Source of the DNA: Novacetimonas maltaceti
GTDB taxonomy: Bacteria > Pseudomonadota > Alphaproteobacteria > Acetobacterales > Acetobacteraceae
Direction: 5' to 3'
DNA length: 64,000 nt
Assembly: GCF_002906255.1 (NCBI RefSeq)
Contig: NZ_POTC01000001.1
Span: 124,001-188,000, forward strand
Part shown: piece by piece, positions 20,528 through 30,083 of the stretch
Position numbering within the stretch: position 1 is the stretch's first letter
Layout of the letters: each line of letters opens with the position of its first letter
Program-made: the position numbers and the translations under genes
The notes under the pieces: model-generated
Seen by the model: only the letters and a program-made list of their open reading frames with translations
What the model was told of the DNA's origin: nothing
The model's database searches: none

Positions 20528-21781
20528 TTATGCGTCCTGCGACAGGCCATGCAGGAAGCTGGTCACCTGATCCATTGCGACTTCCGTCTGCTCCCCCCTG
20601 TCAAGGTCGCGGACCTGCACGACGCCGCGTGCCACCTCGTCCTCGCCAATGACGATGGCGTGGGTTGCGTTCAGGCGGTTCGCACGTTCCATGCGCCGCT
20701 TGAGGTTTCCACGATAGGAAGTTTCCGCCCGGATATGCGCCCCACGCAGCGCCTGCAGCACGGTCAGGCCAGTTGCCGCGGCGCCCTCGCCCATTGGCAC
20801 GACCATGACGGGACGCGGGGCGGCCGGGGCCTCCTCCAGCAGCATCGAAAGGCGTTCGATCCCACCGGCCCAGCCGATGGCCGGTGTCTGCGGGCCGCCC
20901 ATTTCTGACACCAGTCCGTCATACCGGCCGCCCGCCAGCACCGTGCCCTGCGTGCCCAGCCGTTCGGTCACGAATTCGAACGCCGTATGGCTGTAGTAAT
21001 CCAGTCCGCGCACGATGCGGGGATTTTCACGGAAACCAACCCCAAGGATATCCAGCGTCTTGCGCAGGTCATCCCAGAATGTCTGCGCCAGTGGGGTAAG
21101 GAAGCCCGAAATCAGGGGCGCATCTTCGACCACGGCCCGGTCCTGCGGCGATTTGCTGTCAAGGATGCGCAGGGGATTGCGTTCCAGCCGGTTCTGGCTT
21201 TCGCTGGACAGTTCGTCTCGCCGTTCGGAAAAATAGGTGACCAGGGCCGCGCGCCACGCCGTCCTGCTTTCTAGGTCGCCAAGCGTATTGAGTTCAAGGA
21301 CGGTATCGCGCGCAATCCCCAGCGCCTGCAGGATGTCGCGTCCCATTGCGATCACCTCGGCATCGGCCAGCGGTTCCGCAGCGCCCAGAAGTTCCGCGCC
21401 AATCTGGTGGAACTGCCGGTAACGCCCCTTCTGCGGGCGTTCATAACGGAACATAGGCCCCGCATAGAACACCTTCTGCGGCAGGGATTGCGTCAGTCCG
21501 TTGGTCACCAGCGCCCGGCACACGCTTGCCGTGCCCTCTGGACGCAATGTCAGCGATTCACCGCCACGATCCTCAAAGGTGTACATTTCCTTTGAAACGA
21601 CATCCGACGTATCGCCCAGCGTCCGCTTGAAAACGCGCGTATCCTCAAAGATCGGTGTCGCCCATTCATCAAAACCGTAAAGGCCGGTAATGCGGCGGGC
21701 CGTTTCAATGACATGCGCGAAACGGCGCTGCGTTTCCCCGATCAGGTCGTGGGTGCCGCGGACGGGCTGTAAACTGCTCAC
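20528..21781 (-). CDS. hisS: Histidyl-tRNA synthetase
   Basis: Class II aminoacyl-tRNA synthetase charging tRNA-His. 417 residues, beginning [13 protein letters not shown], the usual HisRS start. The motif 2 region [17 protein letters not shown], the His-A motif [13 protein letters not shown] and the anticodon-binding domain (about 320-417) are all visible. It lies directly upstream of prfA. HisZ paralogues lack the C-terminal domain, so this is the true synthetase. Confidence 0.97.
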   Translation of the reverse strand: MSSLQPVRGTHDLIGETQRRFAHVIETARRITGLYGFDEWATPIFEDTRVFKRTLGDTSDVVSKEMYTFEDRGGESLTLRPEGTASVCRALVTNGLTQSLPQKVFYAGPMFRYERPQKGRYRQFHQIGAELLGAAEPLADAEVIAMGRDILQALGIARDTVLELNTLGDLESRTAWRAALVTYFSERRDELSSESQNRLERNPLRILDSKSPQDRAVVEDAPLISGFLTPLAQTFWDDLRKTLDILGVGFRENPRIVRGLDYYSHTAFEFVTERLGTQGTVLAGGRYDGLVSEMGGPQTPAIGWAGGIERLSMLLEEAPAAPRPVMVVPMGEGAAATGLTVLQALRGAHIRAETSYRGNLKRRMERANRLNATHAIVIGEDEVARGVVQVRDLDRGEQTEVAMDQVTSFLHGLSQDA

Positions 21782-21901
21782 TGCGAAATTCCTGCTTGAA
21801 CGACATCATGCCTGCCCCATCCCCTGTTGCGCGGGGGCAGGCCTGCCGGGAGGGGATGCGCAAGGAAGTGCGGAAAAAGCCTTCCCCTGCCCGGCCTGGT
21901 G

Positions 21902-23062
21902 TCAGCCTGCGGGCGTCAGTTCCGACGCGCGGGCCTTGTCTTCTTCCGCCTTGCGGGCGTCTTCCTCGGCCTGCATGGCCTTGGCCTTCGCTTCCACCAG
22001 TTCGACGATATGGTCCACCATGTCGCCAGCCGGCATCGTGTGGTCCTGACGCCCGGCGGAATAGACCATGTGCCGTCCGGCACCGCCACCCGTCACACCA
22101 AGGTCGGTCATCAGTGCTTCGCCCGGGCCATTGACCACGCAGCCGATGATCGACAGCGTCAGCGGCGTCTTGATATGGGCCAGCCGGTCTTCAAGCGTCT
22201 GGACCGTCTGGATCACGTTGAAGCCCTGGCGCGCGCAGGACGGGCAGGAAATGATCTTCACGCCACGATGGCGCAGGCCCAGCGACTTGAGGATGTCCCA
22301 GCCGACCAGCACTTCTTCCTCCGGCTCAGCCGAGAGCGAGACGCGCATCGTGTCGCCCACGCCCGCCCACAGCAGGTTGCCAAGGCCGATGGACGACTTG
22401 ACGGTGCCCGCGCGCTTGCTGCCCGCCTCGGTAATGCCGATATGCAGCGGGTGGTCGCAGACATCGGCCAGCTGCTGGTAGGCGGCAACGGCGAGGAAGA
22501 CGTCCGAGGCCTTCACGCTGATCTTGAATTCATGGAAGTCATGATCTTCGAGGATCTTGGCATGTTCCAGCGCGCTTTCGACCAGCGCGTCGGGGTTCGG
22601 TTCGCCGTATTTTTCCAGCAGGTGCTTTTCCAGCGACCCGGCGTTCACGCCGATGCGGATGGAGCAGTTGTAGTCCTTCGCCGCGTTGACCACGTCGCGC
22701 ACGCGCTCGGCACTGCCGATGTTGCCCGGGTTGATGCGCAGGCACGCGGCACCGGCCTTGGCCGCCTCGATCGCGCGCTTGTAGTGGAAGTGGATGTCCG
22801 CGACGATGGGGACGTTCACTTCACGCACGATTTCGGCCAGCGCGGTCGTGCTTTCCTCATCAGGGCACGAGACGCGCACGATATCGACCCCGGCCAGTTC
22901 GGCGCGGCGGATCTGTGCGATCGTGGCCTCTGCGTCGGTGGTCAGGGTGTTGGTCATGGTCTGCACCGAAATCGGCGCATCCCCGCCCACCGGCACCTTG
23001 CCCACGTGGATCTGCCGCGACTTGCGGCGTTCGATATGCTGATAGGGACGATAGCTGCTCAT
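21902..23062 (-). CDS. ispG: (E)-4-hydroxy-3-methylbut-2-enyl-diphosphate synthase (flavodoxin)
   Basis: Iron-sulfur enzyme of the non-mevalonate isoprenoid pathway, making HMBPP from MEcPP. 386 residues from the ATG at 23062. The cluster cysteines are in [12 protein letters not shown] and [11 protein letters not shown], and the N-terminal barrel carries [27 protein letters not shown] and LRINPGN. The last 30 residues are a charged Ala/Glu/Lys tail. The frame is open 15 codons upstream; MSSYRPY is the better start. The 120 bases to hisS hold nothing recognisable. Confidence 0.97.
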   Translation of the reverse strand: MSSYRPYQHIERRKSRQIHVGKVPVGGDAPISVQTMTNTLTTDAEATIAQIRRAELAGVDIVRVSCPDEESTTALAEIVREVNVPIVADIHFHYKRAIEAAKAGAACLRINPGNIGSAERVRDVVNAAKDYNCSIRIGVNAGSLEKHLLEKYGEPNPDALVESALEHAKILEDHDFHEFKISVKASDVFLAVAAYQQLADVCDHPLHIGITEAGSKRAGTVKSSIGLGNLLWAGVGDTMRVSLSAEPEEEVLVGWDILKSLGLRHRGVKIISCPSCARQGFNVIQTVQTLEDRLAHIKTPLTLSIIGCVVNGPGEALMTDLGVTGGGAGRHMVYSAGRQDHTMPAGDMVDHIVELVEAKAKAMQAEEDARKAEEDKARASELTPAG

Positions 23063-23238
23063 TGTCTGCCCTCCATGCGAGGCGGGGAGTCCATGCCGGC
23101 CCGCCATGTGCTGGTGCGGCGGGCCGTGATGAAGTCCTGTTTTCAGATCCGGTGACGGATACGCATGCTGTCTTCACAACGTGCCGTTGCCGACCATATT
23201 ACTCCGCTTTGTCGGTTTATGGGAGTGGGGGATGCGTA

Positions 23239-24360
23239 TTATTCCCCATCCGATGGGCCGGGTGGCGGCAATGGCGGCATCGGTGCCGATGTCGTGGCGG
23301 CCGGGCGTGCCGGCGGCGGCATGGGCGCGCGCGGCGCCTGTGTGATGGTGCCGCTGCTGATGGCCTGCGCGCTCAGGATGATATTGTGCCTGACTTCCCC
23401 ATTCCGCCCGAGGGGCGGCGAGGTCACGCCATTCGCGCTCAGCGTCAGGCCGCCGGCATTGCCGACCGTCATGACGAGGTCATGCTTGTCCGCCGGAACC
23501 TGCCACGTTTCCCCACTGCCGAGCGTATGGTCATAGATGACCCCGCCCCCCTGCTGGCGGACCTGCACCCATGTCGGGGCGGAGGCGTTCAGCGTGATCT
23601 GGTCGGTCGGTGTCGTGGCCGCCGCCGCATCGGGATGGTCGGTATCGGGATGGGCATTCGCCAGGGCGTTCTTGTCCTCTCCCATCTTCTCCACCGGGCC
23701 GGTGGGCGGCTTTGCCGGGGCGCTGTCATCGGGCGGGCCTGAGGGGGCGAGCGCCGTGATGCTGTTCTGCTCCTGCTGTGGCAGGGGCTGTGGCGGGTTG
23801 GGCGGCAGTTCGCCCGGTGCCGGCAGGACGGAGGCGATCTGTGGTGACGCCGTCCCCTGCGTGGAAATGCCCGGCAGGTCGGTATGGGTGGAGACGGCGG
23901 GCTGCTCCGGCGATGCGGTCATGCGGTACCACCCGACATAGGCCCCGACCAGGATGACAATGCCCCCCAGCAGGATAACGCCCAGCGGCAGGCTCTTTTC
24001 AGGCAGCGGGACCGGGAACGCCAGTTCGGGCTTGCGGTCGAACGCCCCGCGCGTCTCCGCCTTGAACCGCTGGATCAGCGGTTCGGGGGCAAGGCCCAGC
24101 GCCTTGGCATAGGTGCGCAGGAAGCCGATGGCATAGGCGCTGCCGGGCAGCGCCTGCGCGCGGCCTTCTTCCAGCGCCTCCAGGTATGGCAGGCGGATGC
24201 GCAGCCACGAGGCGACGTCAGGCAGGCTCCAGCCCAGCTGTTCGCGGCGCGCACGCAGTTCCTGGCCGACGCCGGGGGGAAGGTCACCTGACATGGGTGA
24301 GGCTGTCGCGTCACCGGTGTTCGTGTTTTTCTGGCGGAACATGCGTGTGTCCTCGCTCAT
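23239..24360 (-). CDS. rodZ: RodZ-like helix-turn-helix membrane protein
   Basis: Probable MreB-linked cell-shape protein. 373 residues: cytoplasmic helix-turn-helix of the HTH_25 type (about 30-100, with RAREEQ-like helix 1 and GSAYAIGFLRTYAKALGL), one membrane segment (about 124-145), a Pro/Ala/Ser-rich periplasmic linker (about 150-255), a DUF4115-like beta domain (about 255-325, TWVQVRQQGGGVIYD...) and a Pro-rich tail. Its start overlaps the stop of the upstream nitronate monooxygenase-type gene by four bases. In other bacteria rodZ often precedes ispG, as here. Confidence 0.85.
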   Translation of the reverse strand: MSEDTRMFRQKNTNTGDATASPMSGDLPPGVGQELRARREQLGWSLPDVASWLRIRLPYLEALEEGRAQALPGSAYAIGFLRTYAKALGLAPEPLIQRFKAETRGAFDRKPELAFPVPLPEKSLPLGVILLGGIVILVGAYVGWYRMTASPEQPAVSTHTDLPGISTQGTASPQIASVLPAPGELPPNPPQPLPQQEQNSITALAPSGPPDDSAPAKPPTGPVEKMGEDKNALANAHPDTDHPDAAAATTPTDQITLNASAPTWVQVRQQGGGVIYDHTLGSGETWQVPADKHDLVMTVGNAGGLTLSANGVTSPPLGRNGEVRHNIILSAQAISSGTITQAPRAPMPPPARPAATTSAPMPPLPPPGPSDGE

Positions 24361-25427
24361 TCGCGGCGCATCCTGTCTTCCTGCCGGATCAGGGCGTCGA
24401 GTGCCTGGTCTACGAGTTCGTCAATGATGTCGCGCACCGACTGTTCGCTGGTGATCATGCCCACGGACTGCCCTGCCATGACGGAACCGTTTTCGACATC
24501 CCCGTCGATCACCGCGCGGCGCAGCGACCCGGCCCAGAAATGTTCGATATCCAGTTGCGCCTGTTCCTTCGTCAGTTCGCCCGACTGGAATCGCCGCAGC
24601 GTTTCCGCCTGATGGGCAAGGAAACGTCGGCTCCCCTCGTTGAACAGGCCGCGCACCGGGATGACGGGGAAGCGTTCGTCAAGCTGTACCGATGTGACGG
24701 CATCGCGCGCGTTGGCCCGGATGAAGGCCTTCTTGAAGCGTTCATGCGCGATGCTGTCGGTCGAGGCGGCAAAGCGCGTGCCAAGCTGCGCGCCCGCCGC
24801 GCCCTGTTCCAGGTAGGACACGATCGCATCCCCCCGCCCCAGGCCACCGGCAACGAAGACAGGGATGTCACGGATGAAGGGCAGCACTTCCTGCGCCAGC
24901 ACCGTCAGCGAAACCGGGCCGACATGCCCCCCCGCTTCCGACCCTTCGATGACCAGCGCATCCACGCCCATGCGTACGAGGCGCTTGGCCAGCACGTAGG
25001 CGGGGGCGAAGGCGACGACCTTTGCCCCGCCATCCTTGATGGCACGGATCACGGGACCGGACGGGATCCCCCCCGCCAGCACGACATGGCCGACGCCCGC
25101 GTCAAGGCAGACCTTCACAAGGTCATCGAGACGCGGGTGCATGGTGATCAGGTTGACGCCGAACGGGCGGGTCGTGCGGGCCTGCGTGGCGGCGATTTCC
25201 TCAGCCAGCCGATCTGGTTCCATCGCGCCACAGGCCAGCACGCCAAAGCCGCCCGCGTTGGAAATCGCGGAGACAAGGTGGCGTTCGCTGATCCATGACA
25301 TGGCCCCGCCAAGCAGGGCGACCTCGCTGCCGAGGAAGCTGGTCCCCGCAGACCAGAGGCGGTCAAGGCGCGCGCGCGCCGCAACCCGGCGGGGATCAGG
25401 GGTGGACGAAGGGCTGGTCTGGTTCAT
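24357..25427 (-). CDS. Nitronate monooxygenase / 2-nitropropane dioxygenase family FMN protein
   Basis: 356 residues, predicted TIM-barrel FMN enzyme. Motifs: LGGAMSWISERHLVSAISNAGG near the N-terminus, GVNLITMHP, VVLAGGIPSG, the phosphate loop VIEGSEAGGHVG, and VFVAGGLGRGD followed by GAAGAQLGTRF. FabK-type enoyl reductases share these, so substrate is open; oxidation of alkyl nitronates is the family default. The ATG at 25427 begins one base after the lysC stop, and the end overlaps rodZ, so lysC, this gene and rodZ look like one operon. Confidence 0.85.
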   Translation of the reverse strand: MNQTSPSSTPDPRRVAARARLDRLWSAGTSFLGSEVALLGGAMSWISERHLVSAISNAGGFGVLACGAMEPDRLAEEIAATQARTTRPFGVNLITMHPRLDDLVKVCLDAGVGHVVLAGGIPSGPVIRAIKDGGAKVVAFAPAYVLAKRLVRMGVDALVIEGSEAGGHVGPVSLTVLAQEVLPFIRDIPVFVAGGLGRGDAIVSYLEQGAAGAQLGTRFAASTDSIAHERFKKAFIRANARDAVTSVQLDERFPVIPVRGLFNEGSRRFLAHQAETLRRFQSGELTKEQAQLDIEHFWAGSLRRAVIDGDVENGSVMAGQSVGMITSEQSVRDIIDELVDQALDALIRQEDRMRRE

Positions 25428-25428
25428 G

Positions 25429-26682
25429 TCAGGCTGCATCGAGGCCATAGGCGGCATGGAGGGCGCGGACCGCAAGTTCCGTATATTCGGCGGCGATCAG
25501 GACCGAGACCTTGATTTCACTGGTGGAGATGACCTGCACGTTGATGTTGCGTTCGGACAGCGTGCGGAACATCGTATTGGCGACCCCGGTGTGCGAACGC
25601 ATGCCCACGCCGACCACGCTGATCTTCACCACGTCGTCATCGGTGGCAAGCTCGCCGTAATGGATGACGTCGCGCGATTCCTCCAGCGCCTTGATGGCCT
25701 GGGCAAAATCCGTCTTGCCCACGGTGAAGGTGATGTTGGTCATGCCGTCGTCACCCGTGCTCTGCACGATCATGTCGACATTGACGTTCGCTTCCGCCAG
25801 GGGGCCGAACACGGCGGCAGCGATCCCGGGGCGGTCGGGAACCCGGCGCACGGAAATCTTTGCCTCGTCACGGGAATAGGCAATCCCGGCCACCAGTTCC
25901 TTTTCCACGATTTCGTCCTCATCCACGACTATTGAACCGGGCAGATGCCCCTCTGATGGCGCGGGGCCATCCGTAAAACTGGACAGAACCTGCACGCGCA
26001 CCCGCTCCTTCATCGCGAGTTCGACGCTGCGGGTCTGCAGGACCTTGGCCCCGACGGACGCGAGTTCGAGCATCTCCTCGTAGGTGATTTTATCGAGCTT
26101 GCGTGCTTTGGCAACGATCCTGGGGTCGGTTGTATAGATTCCGTCCACGTCGGTATAGATGTCGCACCGGTCGGCGTGCAGCGCCGCCGCAAGCGCCACG
26201 GCGGAGGTGTCCGACCCCCCCCGGCCCAGCGTCGTGATGCGGTTGTCGCGGTCCACGCCCTGGAAACCCGCGATGACCGGCACCTGCCCTGCCTGCATCG
26301 AGGCGATCAGCGCCGTGCCGTCGATCGATTCAATGCGGGCCTTGCCATGCGCGTCATCGGTACGCAGCGGGATCTGCCATCCCAGCCACGAACGCGCATC
26401 CACGCCCAGCGCCTGCAGCGCGATCGCCAGCAGCCCGCTGGTCACCTGTTCGCCCGTGGCGACGACCGAATCATATTCGCGCGGGTCATGCAGGGCCGAC
26501 AGGTCCTGGCAGTAGCCGACAAGGCGGTTGGTGACGCCGGACATCGCGGAGACGACGACCGCGACCTCGCACCCCGCGTCGACCTGTTTGCGGACCTTTT
26601 CCGCGACGGCGCGAATCCGTTCCAGATTGGCCACGGATGTGCCACCGAATTTCATAACGATCCGCGGTACGGTAGTGGACAT
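25429..26682 (-). CDS. lysC: Aspartate kinase
   Basis: Phosphorylates aspartate, the entry to lysine, threonine and methionine synthesis. 417 residues. KFGGTSV (11-17), VVVSAMSGVTN and the LGRGGSDTSAVALA motif mark the kinase domain (1-250). Two ACT domains follow (about 265-335 and 345-417), the allosteric part that usually gives feedback inhibition. The frame is open 52 codons further upstream, over the ubiG leader; the ATG at 26682 matches the family start. dapA, a downstream enzyme of the lysine branch, is at 54252-55130. Divergent from ubiG, a typical alphaproteobacterial arrangement. Confidence 0.97.
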   Translation of the reverse strand: MSTTVPRIVMKFGGTSVANLERIRAVAEKVRKQVDAGCEVAVVVSAMSGVTNRLVGYCQDLSALHDPREYDSVVATGEQVTSGLLAIALQALGVDARSWLGWQIPLRTDDAHGKARIESIDGTALIASMQAGQVPVIAGFQGVDRDNRITTLGRGGSDTSAVALAAALHADRCDIYTDVDGIYTTDPRIVAKARKLDKITYEEMLELASVGAKVLQTRSVELAMKERVRVQVLSSFTDGPAPSEGHLPGSIVVDEDEIVEKELVAGIAYSRDEAKISVRRVPDRPGIAAAVFGPLAEANVNVDMIVQSTGDDGMTNITFTVGKTDFAQAIKALEESRDVIHYGELATDDDVVKISVVGVGMRSHTGVANTMFRTLSERNINVQVISTSEIKVSVLIAAEYTELAVRALHAAYGLDAA

Positions 26683-26840
26683 TGGAACAAGCTCTCCGCT
26701 GTGGGTCAGGATTCGTGCTGTCCGGGCCATTCTCGCAGCAGGGTGGTCCGGGGCATTGCGGTTATGTACAAGGCGCGTCACATACATCCCCCCCGCCTCT
26801 GCGTCCAGCGCGAGACAGCCAAATGAAAGGCGTTGCACCC

Positions 26841-27590
26841 ATGCAGCTTCACGATTCGACCGCCCGGGGGCCGGGTTCGGTCTCCCCTTCCGAAATCGCC
26901 CGTTTCAGTGAACTGGCCGAAAGGTGGTGGGACCCGGCGGGGCCGATGCGTCCGCTGCATGCGATGAACGAGTTGCGGATATCATGGTCGCTGGCCCATC
27001 TCCCCGCCCCTGTCGATGGGCATGGAAGGCGGCGCACGCTGCTGGATATCGGCTGTGGCGCGGGCCTGGCGAGCGAGGCTTTCGCCCGTGCAGGCTTTGA
27101 TGTCACGGGGCTTGATGCCTCCAGCGCCGCGATCACGGCAGGGCGGCATCACCTGCGTCACCATCCCCTGCCCGAAGGCAGCGGGCCGCTGGCCTATCGC
27201 TGTGGCAGCGCGGAGGAACTGTGCGCCGAAGGGGCGCGCTTCGATGCGATTTCCGCGCTGGAGGTCATCGAGCATGTCACAGATCCGGCCGCGTTCCTTG
27301 CCATGCTGTCGACGATGCTGCGGCCGGGCGGCGCGCTGGTCGTCTCCACCATGAACCGGACCCTGCGTTCGCTGGCGATGGCGAAGATCGGTGCGGAATA
27401 CGTGCTGCGCCTGCTGCCGGTGGGCACGCATGAATGGCGCAAGTTCATAACCCCTGCGGAACTGGGGCAGCAGGCGGTGCGGGCCGGGTTGCGAATCGCG
27501 GATATCGCGGGAATGGTGCCCGGCCTTGGCGGCTGGCGTGAAAGTCGCGACCTCGGGGTCAATTACATCGCCCAGCTTGTGCGCGACTGA
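26841..27590 (+). CDS. ubiG: Ubiquinone biosynthesis O-methyltransferase UbiG
   Basis: SAM-dependent methyltransferase acting at both O-methylation steps of ubiquinone synthesis. 250 residues. The UbiG hallmark FSELAERWWDPAGPMRPLH lies near the N-terminus, followed by LLDIGCGAGLASEAFA (SAM motif I), GLDAS, ISALEVIEHV and the late motif FITPAEL. Starts are ambiguous: the ATG at 26841 is preferred, with AAAGG ten bases upstream; 26823 is possible. The gene diverges from lysC. Confidence 0.94.
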   Translation: MQLHDSTARGPGSVSPSEIARFSELAERWWDPAGPMRPLHAMNELRISWSLAHLPAPVDGHGRRRTLLDIGCGAGLASEAFARAGFDVTGLDASSAAITAGRHHLRHHPLPEGSGPLAYRCGSAEELCAEGARFDAISALEVIEHVTDPAAFLAMLSTMLRPGGALVVSTMNRTLRSLAMAKIGAEYVLRLLPVGTHEWRKFITPAELGQQAVRAGLRIADIAGMVPGLGGWRESRDLGVNYIAQLVRD

Positions 27591-27597
27591 ATGTGCC

Positions 27598-27644
27598 CCC
27601 CTGTGGTGTCCCTGCCTGCATGGGGCGCCACAGGGGATGCAGGC
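27598..27644. terminator. Convergent gap with a 15-bp hairpin and an overlapping alternative hairpin
   Basis: Bases 27598-27612 pair with 27622-27636 (15 bp, two G-T pairs), leaving a 9-base loop. Most of that loop, GCCTGCAT (27614-27621), is perfectly complementary to ATGCAGGC (27637-27644) right after the first stem. The two pairings exclude each other. No T-run is present. It separates ubiG from the convergent lactonase-fold gene and may end both transcripts. Confidence 0.55.
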
Positions 27645-27646
27645 GT

Positions 27647-28879
27647 TCAGATCGTGTTCATGAACGCGAAAGTGGTCGGGCTTCCGACCGGGGTGAAGTT
27701 CCATGTGAACTGCAGTTCACCCGTTGCGGAATCCACGCGGAACGACGTGACGGAATCGCTGCGCTGGTTGGCGCAGAACAGGAACGACCCGCTGGGGTCG
27801 AACATCATCGAACGCCCGTAATCCGCGTGCATCCAGATTTCATCGACGAGGTTGAGCGTGCCATCGTCATTGACATGGAAGCTTGCCAGTGAATCGCCCA
27901 GCCGGTTGGAGACATACAGGTAACGCCCGTTGGGAGAGAGCAGGATGCCCGCAGCAAGTGTGCTGCCACGGAAATGCGGGGTGACGGTGCTGACGGTCTG
28001 CTGTGGCGTGATCTCGCCCGTCTGGGCGTTGAATGCGGCCGCGACCACTTTCGAATCCTGCTCGCCCAGGATGTAGATCATGTTCCCCTTCTCGTTGAAG
28101 GCGAAGTGGCGCGGGGCCGAACCGGGTGTCATGTTGATGAACGGCATCTTGGCATTGGGGACCAGGCGTCCGGTATGCAGGTCCAGCGTCCAGACATAGA
28201 CCCGGTCCAGTCCCGCGTCACAGGCCAGCACGAAGCGACCGCTGGGGTCGGAGGCAACCATGTGCACATGCGACCCGGAATGGTCGCTGATGGCGAAATT
28301 GCCCGGCGGGTTGTCGCTGGCGCGGTCAGGCATGCGCGGGCCTGTATTCTTGACCACGTCGGTGGGATCGCCAAGGCTGCCATCGGGCTTGACGGGAATG
28401 ATGCCGACGCTGCCGCCCATGTAGTTGGCGACCATCACGTACTTGCCCGAATGATGGATGCTCAGGTGTGCGGGGACGGCCCCGCCCGAGCGCATGACGT
28501 TGATCTTGGTCAACTCGCCGCTCTTGCGGTTGATGGAAAATGCCGTCACGCAGCCTTCGTGGTTGGCATTGAAATCATCAATCTCGCTCAGGGCGTAGAG
28601 GAAGCGCGAATCTGCGGAAATGACGAAGAAGGACGGGCTGGCGATATCGACATACGTCATCAGCGCCGACAGGCTGCCATTGTCGGGGTTCATCTCGAAA
28701 ACCGAAATCCCCTGCCCGTTCCCGGCGCCCCCCGGCGGCCCGTGCTGCGTGTAGCCGCCAATGTAGCAGATGGTCCGTGAGCGCTGCGGCAGTTCCGCAA
28801 GCGCCCTGCGGGAGACGGCGGGCACGCCTGCCACTGCCAGTCCTGCGATAACGGCACGCCGGGTAAGATTGGACTTCAT
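27647..28879 (-). CDS. Exported seven-bladed beta-propeller lactonase-family protein
   Basis: 410 residues of the YbhE/Pgl type (6-phosphogluconolactonase-like propeller). The N-terminus NLTRRAVIAGLAVAGVPAVSRRALA looks like a signal peptide with a twin-arginine-like RR, so export by Tat or Sec is likely. Repeating propeller strands appear throughout, e.g. YIGGYTQ, FFVISADSRFLYALSE, HLSIHHSGKYVMVANY, MVASDPSGRFVLACDAG, LLSPNGRYLYVSNRL and MFDPSGSFLFCANQ. Export makes a cytosolic pentose-phosphate role unlikely; a periplasmic sugar-lactone hydrolase would suit an acetic acid bacterium, but that is inference. Confidence 0.8.
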   Translation of the reverse strand: MKSNLTRRAVIAGLAVAGVPAVSRRALAELPQRSRTICYIGGYTQHGPPGGAGNGQGISVFEMNPDNGSLSALMTYVDIASPSFFVISADSRFLYALSEIDDFNANHEGCVTAFSINRKSGELTKINVMRSGGAVPAHLSIHHSGKYVMVANYMGGSVGIIPVKPDGSLGDPTDVVKNTGPRMPDRASDNPPGNFAISDHSGSHVHMVASDPSGRFVLACDAGLDRVYVWTLDLHTGRLVPNAKMPFINMTPGSAPRHFAFNEKGNMIYILGEQDSKVVAAAFNAQTGEITPQQTVSTVTPHFRGSTLAAGILLSPNGRYLYVSNRLGDSLASFHVNDDGTLNLVDEIWMHADYGRSMMFDPSGSFLFCANQRSDSVTSFRVDSATGELQFTWNFTPVGSPTTFAFMNTI

Positions 28880-28925
28880 CGAATTTCAGCTATTCCCAGG
28901 TATGGATGTTCAAGATGCCCGCACG

Positions 28926-29471
28926 TCACGGCAGGCGGCATTCCGGCCCGATCTTGCCGGTAAATGGGGTCCATGTCTCCGTTTCCCCGAAAAGGGGGAC
29001 GCCCACGAACCCCCGCAGTTTCAGCGCCCCGGTGGGCGCGATCCAGATCTTGGCGTGATAGACGCGCCCACTGTCGGGATCAAGGATATGGCCGTTCCAG
29101 TGGCCCGCCTCCTCCGGGTCGGGGGTGAAGCCTGTCAGCATCCGCAGCCCGCATTCCGAATGTCCGGTATGGTCCTTTGGCACATCCTTGGTATAGCTCA
29201 GCCCCACAAGGTCGCCGCAGACTTCCGTTCCGCACTGCATGATGCGGAAAACGCCGTCATGGTCCTTGGTTTCCCATTCCCCGATGATGGACGATGCCTG
29301 TGGCGCGGGTGCGGGCGCGGCGCGCACGGGGGAAAGGATGCCGCACAGGCCCATCCCGATCGCCAGCGCCAGCACAATGCGTGCCGGCGCCGCTGACATG
29401 GCGCGCTGCCAGATGCGGCCTGCTGTCGGGTTCTGACCGATCCGTCCGGTCATTCCTGTCGTTCCGCGCAT
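28926..29471 (-). CDS. DUF2147-family exported protein
   Basis: 181 residues. A basic N-terminal region precedes a hydrophobic segment (about 30-50) ending SPVRAAPAP, a probable signal peptide with an unusually long n-region. The remaining part is the DUF2147 domain: GEWETKDHDGVFRIMQCG, GDLVGLSY, WNGHILDPDSGRVYHAKIWI and LKLRGFVGVPLFGETETW. The start at 29471 is preceded by AGGGGAGGG at ideal spacing, which supports the long n-region; an internal ATG at 29399 would give a standard signal peptide. Function of the family is unknown; periplasmic location is expected. Confidence 0.82.
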   Translation of the reverse strand: MRGTTGMTGRIGQNPTAGRIWQRAMSAAPARIVLALAIGMGLCGILSPVRAAPAPAPQASSIIGEWETKDHDGVFRIMQCGTEVCGDLVGLSYTKDVPKDHTGHSECGLRMLTGFTPDPEEAGHWNGHILDPDSGRVYHAKIWIAPTGALKLRGFVGVPLFGETETWTPFTGKIGPECRLP

Positions 29472-29538
29472 GGATCCCTCCCCTTGGTCGTGCGCTGCGT
29501 AACATGCAATGGATACGAAGCGGGCGTAGTGTTCACTC

Positions 29539-30039
29539 TCAGCTATCGGCGGGCCTGACCCAGGGGATGGTCAGCACCTCTACCCCTTCGTCGTCCAGCA
29601 TCTCGCGCTCATCTTCGGTCATGCTGCCATAAATGCCCGTGGCTTCCTTTTCGCCACGATGCATCTGCAGCGCTTCGGTCGCGAACTGCGTACCAGCATT
29701 CACGTAATGCTGTTCAATGACACCGCGCATTTTTTGCAATAGTGCCATCGCTGCATCAGGTACGGGCAGAGCCTCGGACGCGGGCGTGGCTCCGGGCGCT
29801 GCGGCCCCGGCCGGGACGCCGCTGCCGTCCGCCGGCGCGGCTTCCGCCGCATCTAGGATGCCAGCGTCCCCACTGCCCCGGCGGATGGCGGGCGCCATCA
29901 GGGCGCGGGTCACGTTGTGGTTCCCACATTGCGGGCATGACAGCAGCCCCTTTTCCGCCTGACGCTCGAAGCTGGCGCTGCTTGGGAACCATCCGTCAAA
30001 TTCATGCTCCCCCTCGCATCGCAGGCGGTAGAGAATCAT
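29539..30039 (-). CDS. DUF1178-family protein
   Basis: 166 residues. It begins MILYRLRCEGEHEFDGWFPSS with a zinc-finger-like Cys35-x2-Cys38 (SCPQCGNHNVTRALMAPAI), an Ala/Pro-rich spacer (about 55-90) and the conserved C-terminal part with HYVNAGTQFATEALQMHRGE, EATGIYGSMTEDE and VEVLTIPWV. The family is proteobacterial and uncharacterised. It lies 44 bases after grxC, a common alphaproteobacterial arrangement (comF-grxC-...-DUF1178). Confidence 0.9.
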   Translation of the reverse strand: MILYRLRCEGEHEFDGWFPSSASFERQAEKGLLSCPQCGNHNVTRALMAPAIRRGSGDAGILDAAEAAPADGSGVPAGAAAPGATPASEALPVPDAAMALLQKMRGVIEQHYVNAGTQFATEALQMHRGEKEATGIYGSMTEDEREMLDDEGVEVLTIPWVRPADS

Positions 30040-30083
30040 GCCGTTTTCCCCTGTCCGAAGTTGTCGCGGCCCGACGCGCGCGC

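Noticed and set aside
27598-27644. H-type pseudoknot between ubiG and the lactonase gene
   Set aside because: With no connecting bases to span a 15-bp stem, both helices cannot form at once. Mutually exclusive hairpins are the sensible reading.
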